64,000 bases of DNA from Posidonia oceanica (lineage: Eukaryota; Streptophyta; Magnoliopsida; Alismatales; Posidoniaceae). The translations under genes and the position numbers were made by a program. Shown here piece after piece: positions 13,300 to 22,007 of this stretch. Numbering within the stretch: the first letter of the stretch is position 1; each line of letters starts with the position of its first letter. The notes under the pieces were generated by a model. That model was not told where the DNA came from and made no database searches. It saw only the letters and a program-made list of their open reading frames with translations. The stretch spans positions 7,753,001 to 7,817,000 of the forward strand of contig JAZBRS010000013.1 of the NCBI GenBank assembly GCA_037176725.1, written 5' to 3'.

Positions 13300-14110
13300 A
13301 ACTAAAACTATTCAATACTTAACAAAAACATTTAAACTGAAGCTTTCTAAATCGTTAAGGGTCGACGAAAAAGTACTAGTGAAACTAAAACTGTTAATTA
13401 CGTAACAACAACTCTAGAAACTGAAAGCAAAAAATCAATAATGGTCGACAAAAAAAGTAATAGTGAAACTAAAACGATTTAATACGTAACAACAACTCTA
13501 TAGACTAAAAGCAACAAATGGGTAATGGTCGACAAAAAAGTAATAGTGAAACTAAAACTATTCAATACGTAACAACAACTCCATAAACTGAAAGGAAAAA
13601 ATCAATAATTGTTGAAAAAAAAGTAATAGTGAAACTAAAACGATTTAATATGTAACAACAACTCTATAGACTAAAAGCAACAAATGGATAATGATCGACA
13701 AAAAAGTAATAGTGAAACTAAAACTATTCAATACGTAACAACTACTCCATAAACTGAAAGGAAAAAATCAATAATGGTCGACAAAAAACGTAATAGTGAA
13801 ACTAAAACGATTTAATACGTAACAACAACTCTATAGACTAAAAGCAACAAATGGATAATGGTCGACAAAAAAGTAATAGTAAAACTAAAAATATTCAATA
13901 CGTAACAACTACTCCATAAACTGAAAGGAAAAAATCAATAATGGTCGACAAAAAACGTAATAGTGAAACTAAAATGATTTAATACGTAACAACAACTCTA
14001 TAGACTAAAAGCAACAAATGGGTAATGGTCAACAAAAAAGTAATAGTGAAACTAAAAATATTCAATACGTAACAACTACTCTATAAACTGAAAGGAAAAA
14101 AATAGTATAC
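13300..14110. repeat. Nine-copy 83/84-bp tandem repeat in the MULE, alternating monomer types
   Basis: The GTCGAC-type landmark (or a one- or two-base variant) recurs at 13361, 13444, 13528, 13611, 13694, 13777, 13861, 13944 and 14028, a spacing of 83 or 84 bp. Two monomer types alternate, one with CTATAGACTAAAAGCAAC and one with CATAAACTGAAAGGAAA, giving a higher-order unit of about 167 bp. The array lies upstream of the transposase ATG, probably in its 5'-UTR intron (possible donor near 14397, acceptor near 13115). Confidence 0.88.
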
Positions 14111-14397
14111 CTAATACACAGATAGGGATGACAACTTTTTAAAACTCGCCAAGAAAATTAAATCGTTAACGTAACACATTAATTATAACTACAACAGATT
14201 AACATAACTAGAATATAATCAAAGAATTTTAATACCAAAACAAGAAGTAAAAAAACTAAAATTTTAACTATAATAGGTCAATATGAAATAACAAAACCAA
14301 TAAAAATATGGACAGAGTCTTATTATATTCTTCTTATGACATTAGAATAAAATATAATAGGCCAATACAAAATGAACAAAATCGACGACTACTAACC

Positions 14398-14740
14398 TGG
14401 TAGCCTCCTTCTTCAACAAGCACAACGACTCCCCTTTTTCCACACCGGTTTCAAACAATAACTTGCAAATGATGAGCAAACAGTTTTGGCAACTCTCCAA
14501 AACGTGAATGGATGGCTACAGTAACGTGGAATGCAAAAAGTCACGTGGAATGCAAACAGTCAAGTGCTTCTTCCTCAAATATTCAACATGTTAACAACTC
14601 AAACGTATAGAGCCACGTGGAAAGGCAAAACAACATTCACACGTTATAATGAACATAACGTGGGGAAGGCCAAAAGACAAAAAAGAAGTGCAACAATTTG
14701 ACATATAGAATGCCATGTGGAATGTTGCATTACTTTTTCC
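14398..14740 (-). promoter_or_regulatory. Putative transposase promoter with CACGTG-type repeats
   Basis: Upstream of the transposase the words AACGTGGAATGC, CACGTGGAATGC, CACGTGGAAAGG, AACGTGGGGAAGG and CATGTGGAATG recur between about 14525 and 14725. CACGTG is the plant G-box core, bound by bZIP and bHLH factors in other systems. The placement fits a promoter of the minus-strand gene, but this is inference. Confidence 0.4.
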
Positions 14741-14865
14741 AAGAAAAAGTCTTCCCCTACATCAATGCTTCTGACATCAAATCCAAAAAAACACATGGGA
14801 TATCACTTTGAATCTCAGCCGTAGATTATAAATTGGAAAGCATCTGATTAAGGGCCTTACTTTCA

Positions 14866-14898
14866 ATATTGAGGTCGAGCCTCATCCGAGAATTTACC
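14866..14898 (-). repeat. MULE right terminal inverted repeat
   Basis: Inverted partner of 4325-4358. Outermost base is 14898, with (TA)n directly outside. Confidence 0.8.
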
Positions 14899-14922
14899 TA
14901 TATATATATATATATATATATA
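14899..14922. repeat. (TA)n tract, right MULE flank
   Basis: Twelve TA units abut the right TIR, mirroring the left flank. This fits insertion in a TA microsatellite with target duplication. Beyond it (14923-15060) is plain AT-rich sequence with a repeated word ACCATTCATTT, and nothing else recognised. Confidence 0.85.
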
Positions 14923-15079
14923 CATCTCCACCATTCATTTATCATTGGATTAAATTGATTTAAATCTCTACCATTCATTTTTATTAAAAGTAATATAAAA
15001 GTATTTTTCATTTCAATCCTCAAAACCCTAAGGCCCTAACTTTCCATTTCCCAAATCAAGAATGGCGGAGAACCGACGC

Positions 15080-15380
15080 CGCTCGGTGCTCCACTCCTCC
15101 AATCACTCGGTGCCGTCAGTGCTCTACTCCTCCAGCGTGTCGTCGTGCTCCACTCTTCCAACGTGTCATCGTGCTCCACTCCTCTAGTATGCCGTTGGTG
15201 CTCCACTCCTCCAGCCGCTCGATGTCGTCATGCTCCACTCCTCTAGCGTGCCGTCGTGCTCCACTCTTCCAGCCACTCAGTGCCGTCAATGCTCCACTCC
15301 TCCAATCGCTCAATACCGTTGGTGCTCCACTCCTCCAGCCGCTTGGTGTTGTCATGCTCAGCTCATGGTCAGTGTCGTCG
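15080..15380. repeat. Minisatellite with GTGCTCCACTCCTCCAGC-type units
   Basis: About ten units of roughly 28-33 bp, each with TGCTCCACTC(C/T)TCCA followed by a variable part with GTCGTC or GCTCGGTGCC. Open frames across it on both strands are by-products of the repeat. An ATGGCGGAG at 15062 just upstream could be a start codon of an old exon of the following hAT gene, but I cannot connect it. Confidence 0.75.
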
Positions 15381-15809
15381 TGCTCAGGTCCGTGCTCCGT
15401 GACTCTGTGATCGGTGCCTTCAGTTTTTTTCCTATTTTCATTACCTTTTCTATTGACCTTAAGCACTTGTGAAGTGCAAAGTTGACATTGTAAACTAATT
15501 CCTTATCATTGATGTAATCAAGTTGCAGGCTTAATCTTCAGTGAAGACTCTTCACCGTTCTTCCTCCACGCCATTGGCGACTTGTCGTGAAACAAAGGCA
15601 TTAAGAATAACGACAAGACAGAATCCTCTGAAAGCATTTCCTCACAAACTCAGGTGATGTATATGCTATTTACAATTTAGATGAAGAATGTTTTCATGTT
15701 TTGTAACTTTAGTTTCATGTTATGTAACTTTGTTGTTAAAGCAATTTGTAACTTTGGTTTCTGTTTATATAAAAGATAGTGAGCATTGGAGAAAATAATG
15801 TCAGTAATA
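15381..15809 (+). other. Spacer between minisatellite and hAT coding region
   Basis: No gene recognised. It may hold the hAT 5' UTR or introns. No hAT terminal inverted repeat could be identified on this side; the other end lies outside the window. Confidence 0.3.
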
Positions 15810-17552
15810 ACAATTAAACCATAGAAGAGAACACAAAGGAGACAACAAACACAGCTAGTTCTGATACTAAGGCATGTAAGAAAAGAGCCAGTAAGGAAAA
15901 GTTTGAGGCTTGGAATCACTTTACACGAGAAAATGATGTTTCTGGTAAATTGCAAAAAATATTATGTAATTATTGTAAGTCTGAATTTTCTACTTTAACT
16001 GGCACTTCTAGTCTAAAAAAACATCTTACAATATGTTCAAAATACAAGGTAGACAAGAAGCAAAAAATATTAGCATTCAATGCAAATGATATGGGGAAAA
16101 CAGAACTAGTTTTTTGGAAGTTTGATAACGATAAAGCTAGAAATACTTTTACTAGAATGATTGTTCTGGAAGAATTGCCTTTTCTATTTTCTGAAAGTGT
16201 TGAATTTCAGAATTTCATGGCTATTGTACAACCACAATTCAATGCTTTGTCATGCATTACCATTGTTAGAAATATCTTGAAACTTCATGAAAGTGAGAAG
16301 TCAAAGTTAGAGACAATTTTAAATAGGTCTACTCAAGGAATTTGTCTCACTACTGACACATGGACTTCATACAAAATATGTCTTACTTGTGCCTTACAAC
16401 TCATTTCATTGATGAGGAATGGAAGCTTCATAAGAAAATTATAAGCTTTTGTGTGATTCCTGATCACAATGGTAAAGAGATTGGTAAAACAATTGAATTA
16501 TGCCATCTTGATTAGGGCATAGAAAAGGTTATATTAGTAATAGTAGATAATGCTTCTTCTAATGATATTGCCTTAGAATACTTGAGAAAAAATCTTTCAA
16601 AAAAGAGCAAGCTCATTTGTGATGGTAAGTTTTTTCATGTTAGATGTTATGCACGCATTTTAAACTTTATTGTTAAAGATGGCATGAATGAGGTGCAAAC
16701 TTCAATCAATACTATTCGTGGTGTAGTTAGATTTGTTAGAAGTTCTCCTACTAGAGCTAAACAATTTAAGACATGTGTGGAACAAGAAAGAATAATATCT
16801 AAAGCAACATTATGCTTTGATGTGACAACAAGGTGGAATTCTACTTACCTAATGTTGGAAAGTACTTTAAAGTTTCAAAAAGCATTTGAAAGGAAGGAGG
16901 AAGAGACACAATTTGTGCATGACTTAAAGTTAACACTCCCAACTACTGAAGATTGGAATACTATACGGGTTCTCACTAAGTTTCTTAAACGTTTCTTTGA
17001 TGCTACTAAGACATTATCTGCATCTTTGCATGTCACATCCAATTGCTACTTTGATGAGATTTTCAAAATTAAAAAGGTATTGAATGATTGGTGCAAGAGC
17101 AATGATCTAAGTCTATGCTTAATGACTCGAAAGATGAAAGAAAATTTTGACAAGTATTGGGAGAGACTTAAAAAATCAATTTTTTGTTATTAGTTACTAT
17201 TTTGTTGGATCCTTGTTTCAAGTTGAAGTATGTTAAATTCTGTTTTGCTACTGTTTATAACGAAGAAATTGTTATTAAGTTAATGAAATATGTGGATGAC
17301 ACATTGAGAGTTTTGTACGAAAACTATCAAGTAAAGTATCAAATGTTAGTGTACCTTCCACATTAGTTAAGGATTCACAAGCTATGGATATGGTTGAACA
17401 AGAGGAGGATGACACGGAATCTTTGAAATTGGCATTTCGAAAGAAGTTAGAAGACGAAGAGAATGTAAAATTCAAATCATAATTGGATAAGTACATGAGT
17501 GAAAATTGTGAAAAGGAATAAGTCTCTTTTGAGATTTTGACTTGATGGAAAG
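15810..17552 (+). pseudogene. BED-finger hAT transposase, decayed and cut by element A
   Basis: The open frame begins after a TAA near 15806. It has a BED finger (WNHF, CNYC, then HLTIC), residues about 30-75. Then come the hAT RNase H-like core (TDTWTSYK with the first Asp; VDNASSND with the second Asp) and a conserved helical part (FDVTTRWNSTYLMLE, and the region around 17050-17190). There is a frame change near 16395, a TAG at the expected Trp of HLDWGI near 16514, and several further stops after 17190. The frame reaches the start of the C-terminal hATC dimerisation domain (LDKYMSE, then FEILT and WK) and stops abruptly at 17552, where the LTR of element A begins. The missing hATC part should lie right of base 64000. 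Confidence 0.83.
17548..17552. repeat. Presumed left target duplication of element A (GAAAG)
   Basis: These are the five bases just outside the TG start of the LTR. The matching copy should follow the 3' LTR outside the window, so this is a prediction. Confidence 0.5.
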
Positions 17553-17730
17553 TGCAGACATCCCATTCTGATAGCCTGGAAGATGGTGGTTTCTCCTGCA
17601 AGCTTCGCGGACCCTGGGACGGCCAATCTCACCTAAAAAACCTCCCTAAACCATCACCAAGTTCCCACCTAAGCCTTAGCCCATTTAGCCAAGGCCCAAA
17701 GCCCAACTTAAGCCTTTTCCCTCTCAGGCT

Positions 17731-19865
17731 TGTTGGACGCAGGCACGGGTAGCGTCCAACATTGGACGCGCTCTGTGCCAGCGTCCAATGTGTCGGGAGT
17801 TGTAGCGGCCACCGCCACCTCTGGCTCACCACCTCCATCCATCCCACTGCCCATGCCACACTTACTAGCCATCCCCTCACCTCACTACCGCCACCCGCTA
17901 GCTGCCAAGCCCACCTGCCCCCTGCCACGGTGTCCATTCCCCCGCTGGCGAGTCTTCCGCTCTCACGGCACCCACTGCCAGTACCGATCGCCTCCTACCA
18001 TTATCGCGACTTCGGCCACCTCCAGACGAGCCGCACTTACTCCCTGACATGCCTCGTGGCCTCCCCACTCACACCATGCCCTGCCACACCCCTGCCAAAG
18101 TCTGCCACCGCCATTGCCTCTTCCACCTGAACCCATCAAAACAGCAAACTTCACCGCCCTCCAAACCTCACCACATGCATTTGCAAGGAAATTCGTTGCC
18201 TCCCAGACCTCGTGCGAACTCCCACGACCGCTCCCAAGCTTCCAGCAACCCTTCCCATGCCTCCCTCGCATCGCAGGAGCTCGCCGGAGTTGCCGTCACC
18301 GCCTCCTTCCATGCGACCGGCCATCTGCAAACACAGCCTTCCAACCGCATTCAGGTGCAATCTTCTTCCCCCTAGCTAGCTTGTGCACGTAGTAATATGC
18401 TAGAGTAGTTCGCACGCATGCACGCTTCCTTGGTTGGCCGGAAAAGCCTCGGCCGCAAGGAAGAGGACGTGGGTGGAGCAATCCACCCACCCATTTCTGG
18501 CGCCGAGCATACCAACGTGCTCGTCGTCACTCCCTCTTGCTTCCTAGCAAGTTGGTTGGCGATTTTTGACTGCCTTGGCCATTGATCTTGGCCGAGAACC
18601 TTCCCGACTTGTTGGACGCACTGCCTGGTGCGTCCAACGTTGGATGTGCCATAGGGTGGCGTCCAACACCCCTGTATGCATGCTTACTTATTTTCCTACT
18701 TTGCTCCTATTTTGCTGTGGTTTAAATGCTTTCATCTACGTGTTATTGTCTCAAGCTTGCTTCCATGCCTTTAGATGCCATGCCATATTTAATATAGGGC
18801 TTTTGATGTGGGTTTGGATCCATTATTGCATGCATATGTTCTGCTTAGCTGCTTCCTTGTGTAGGACATTGGAAAGCATCGCGTCCTACGTTGGACGCTG
18901 GTGTATCCAGCGTCCTATGCTTCTGCTTGCTTGCACCTGTTTAAATGCTTAAATATTGCGTGTGTTTATAATGCTTAGCTCGATCCATGTATGCATGCTT
19001 GGGTTTAGTCTATTTTCAGTAGCTTAGGTGCTTGCTTAAGTGGCTTTTTGGGCTAGTTCTCTGTAGTTTAATATGCTTGCTTCTTGCCTATGTTGGACGC
19101 TGTTGTTAGCTGTGTCCAATGTTGGACGCAGTTGGTGGCCGCGTCCTATCCATATGCATGTCTGCCTTTTCTTTGATGCTTGCATGATATTTTATTTTCT
19201 TGGTTTGAATGCTATATCTGTGTGGATCATCTTGCATGCTTCCATTTATGCCATCTGCTTGCTATGCCTTTAATCTTGCTTTGATTTTTGGCTTGCTTCT
19301 CATTCATGCATCTTAGTCTAATGAACCTGGGTCTAGGACACTAGAGTTCCCAGCGTCCTACGTTGGACGCTGCTGGAGCACGCGTTTTACACCCCAATTC
19401 ATCTGCTGGCATCTTGCACTTTATCGTTTGCATTATTTTGGGATGTTTAGCTAGCCCATGTGCGTGCACGCTGTTCCATGGGTTTTATTTCAGTTTCTTG
19501 CAGGTTTGCATTGCATTTTTGGCATGTTATAGTTTGCATTTTGCGTGTTTCAGTTGACTAGGTGTTGGACGCAGAAGGCTCTGGCGTCCTATGTTGGACG
19601 CTGAGTATTCTAGCGTCCAACACCCTGCAGCACTTTAAGTCTTATTTTTGCTTGCATCTTGCTCCTAAATCTTTTTTGAATATTTATTTTGCTTGCTTAG
19701 CATGTCCTACATACTTGCCATTGCCATGCTGCACTTGCATAACATGCATGCACTTAGAATACATTGATTTCCCAAAACTGCATGCTGTTTGCCTCCAGCA
19801 GGTGTTGAACGCCCTCTGTCCTTGCGTCCAACATTGGACGCAGGTCATTGTTGCGTCCAACACTT
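17731..19865 (+). repeat. Seven GTTGGACGC / GCGTCCAAC hairpin modules in the LTR
   Basis: Modules of about 60 bp start near 17731, 18611, 18862, 19090, 19334, 19562 and 19802. From the second on they are 228-251 bp apart. Each usually has two adjacent inverted repeats of the form (G)TTGGACGC, short loop, GCGTCCAA(C). At 18862 and 19334 the arms are instead TAGGAC and GTCCTA, so both sides of the stem changed together. Confidence 0.8.
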
Positions 19866-20600
19866 GCAGTTGGCTGAACTTGGTTTTAAAGCGCCGATTT
19901 AGTTTCGCTTGTTGCTTTCTGTATTTTATCGCCTCTGGCACACGCTTTGACACTCGTGCATGCTGTTGGACCTCTGTTTTGGCTTTACGCCCCGCATCAC
20001 CTGTTTTCCCATGGTTTCTCGCCTCGGGCTCGCTTTCCTTTGCATGTCGCTTGCATCGCATGGTTTTTGCCCCCGCTTACGCTTTCCTTTGCATGTCGCT
20101 TCGCATTGCATGGTTTTCATCACCGTTTTGTTTTATCACCTGCATTTGCATTAGGGCAGTGATGCTTACTGCCTAGGAGTTCTTACGAATCAGGGCTTGC
20201 CCGTTCAGAACACTAACAGCGTTGCTGAGCTCATAGGCTGCACGTTTAATTTCCCATGCATAACATTCAGGCATTTAGGCACTTAAAACATTAGGCATGC
20301 ATAGCATCTATCGCCCTAGAGCGTACAGTTAAAGGCAACCATTGCCGAAATTCCAGCATATGCGAACGAGATAGCCTAAAAAGACCGATTCTCGGACGTA
20401 TCAGGGGTGCCTAACACCTTTCCCGTGCGTAATAGGAGTCCTTGCCCTTTCTCTTGGCCCATAATGACCATTATGCCCTCATCCTAGGCACGAGTCATAG
20501 CATTGCATAGCATCGCACGGCATTTGCATCCCTTTTGCATGGTTTTGCATGTCTTTCATGCATTACCCTGGTTTTCCTTGTCTCCCGACTTAATAGACAT

Positions 20601-20622
20601 AGTGGCGACTCTGATTTGTCTT
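20601..20622 (+). other. PBS-like motif inside the LTR
   Basis: AGTGGCGACTCTGATTTG resembles the true junction at 20768 (GTGGCGACTCCGCTGGGGA) but lies about 165 bp inside the LTR. The same motif is present in both LTRs of B (complements near 28791 and 50475). Confidence 0.6.
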
Positions 20623-20768
20623 ATCTTTCCTTTTTTCCTCTTTTGCCAGCGTTTTCGAGTAGAGTTTCCTTCCTCGGATCCAGCTGCTAATAGTGAACTT
20701 AATGTCGATCGGTGCACGCGAGCTTTGGCATCGTGCATGGACAATCCGATTTTTCAGGATTACTACAG

Positions 20769-20786
20769 TGGCGACTCCGCTGGGGA
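20769..20786 (+). other. Element A primer-binding site
   Basis: TGGCGACTCCGCTGGGGA directly follows the LTR with one spacer base. Its complement ends in GGAGTCGCCA, the 3' end expected of a plant arginine tRNA, the primer known for Ogre elements. Confidence 0.85.
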
Positions 20787-22007
20787 GCTAGACTACGGCT
20801 TTCGCTTCTGCCTTTCTTGCCCGCTTAGGTTTCGTGCTTTGCTTGCCTTGCACTTTTGCATGCCTCGCTTGTTTGCTTGCCTTGCCTGTTTACATGCTTT
20901 ATTGCTTGCTTTGCCTTTACATGCTCTACTGCTTGCCTGTCTTTACTTATTTTATTTGCTTGCTTATCCTTGCTTTATTTCTTGCATTATGCATGTCTAA
21001 ATATTTGCTTGACGCACTATGCATGCCTTTTGAGTGGTAAATGCTTTGTTTTACACAAATGCTATGCCACCACGCACGCACATGCCATGTATGCCTGCTT
21101 TTTGACGTGTTGTGTGTTTTCTTTTCACTACCATGTCCACAACACTAGCACATATTATGCGCATGCCTTTCGCAATGATTTGTGTTGCTTGCTTGCCATG
21201 TTTGGGTGATTTTCTTCCCCTTCTGTAATAAGCCTAAGGACAATTAAAGACTGATTGCTTCCCCCATGGCTAACTAAAAATGGCAAGTAAAAAAAAAGCA
21301 ACTCTAGGAGCAACTAGAGACCGCAACACACCTGCATCCCCTTGGAGTTAATAAAACACGCAAGATAAAAAACTCTAAGCATTTGCATAAAGCATCATAT
21401 AGGGCATGCATCTTCTCATCTGAGTCCACCTACAGTTTGAGATGAACAGTCCCGGCCTCTTGCCCCAATGGTTTGGCATGGCGCAAGTCAGTCGATCTAC
21501 CCCCCCTTGTCAGGGGTCGCGTCGGTGCTAGTGGAGGGTACCACCCATGCTTTTGGCAGGGTCAATGCCACCAACGCACCACCCCATCGTTGCCTGAGCT
21601 CTGGCCAGGATCTAGACGGGGACCTACTTTTCTAGCCTGAGTGGGTGACCCGTACACCCGTGAGTGTCCGAAGTAGACTGCTTACTAGGACACACTAGAT
21701 TGGTGAGGGAGAGCATGCTAGATAGCATATCATGTGCATGAGTGCATTCATGCCACATTAAAGCATTTCCATTTTACTTTCAAGTTCTAACCCTCGTCTT
21801 TGCTTGCATTGCCTTGTCGTTTCAGAGAGGTCAGTGAGCGAGTTCCTTAGCTGGAGCTCGAGTTCTTTCTCTTACTGACACCCCTATCGCAACACCTGTT
21901 CCCGACCATCCTCCTCCGAGCTATTCGCCTTCACGATAATAGCTCCACATAGGATTCGTCCTCTTGCTTCCTGTCGCAGCCCTGTTCTCACTCGCTCTCG
22001 GTCAGCA
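20787..22007 (+). other. Element A leader
   Basis: No gene. It begins with repeats of a TTGCTTGCCTTGC type (20840-20960), then has sequence shared with the leader of B, including a conserved segment at 21420-21700 (CACTAGATTGGTGAGGGAGAG) and 21830-22005. The gag ATG follows. Confidence 0.7.

Larger units (their letters stand above)
4325..14898. mobile_element. Mutator-like element (MULE) with Ulp1-like gene and FAR1-type transposase
   Basis: The borders are set by imperfect terminal inverted repeats that share the core TCTCGGAT(A/G)AGG eight bases in from each end, and by (TA)n on both outer sides. Inside are two convergent genes: a Ulp1-protease gene (plus, 4797-9163) and a FAR1/MULE transposase (minus, 10133-13091). 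Their 3' ends are separated by about 1 kb of diverged repeats. MULEs with a ULP-like gene are known in plants (Arabidopsis Kaonashi-type and melon CUMULE elements), so the class is established. Both genes carry premature stops, so this copy is probably non-autonomous now. Confidence 0.85.
17553..20767 (+). repeat. Element A 5' LTR (3215 bp)
   Basis: Starts TGCAGACATCCCATTCTGAT and ends GGATTACTACA, just before the PBS. 17553-18751 is matched by 62799-64000 with only transitions and small changes. It carries seven hairpin modules, CT- and AC-rich pieces (17800-18500), TGCATG-rich stretches, and a final 600 bp (about 20150-20767) that is related to the corresponding LTR end of element B. Open reading frames inside it (for example 19562-20176) have no conserved features. 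Confidence 0.88.

Noticed and set aside
18060..18380. Possible host exon in the CT/CA-rich part of the A LTR (also 63300-63600)
   Set aside because: Present in both LTRs and without a conserved protein; nothing supports capture of a host gene.
19562..20176. 204-codon open frame in the A LTR
   Set aside because: Cys-rich low-complexity product, not conserved as protein, crosses hairpin modules; LTR sequence.
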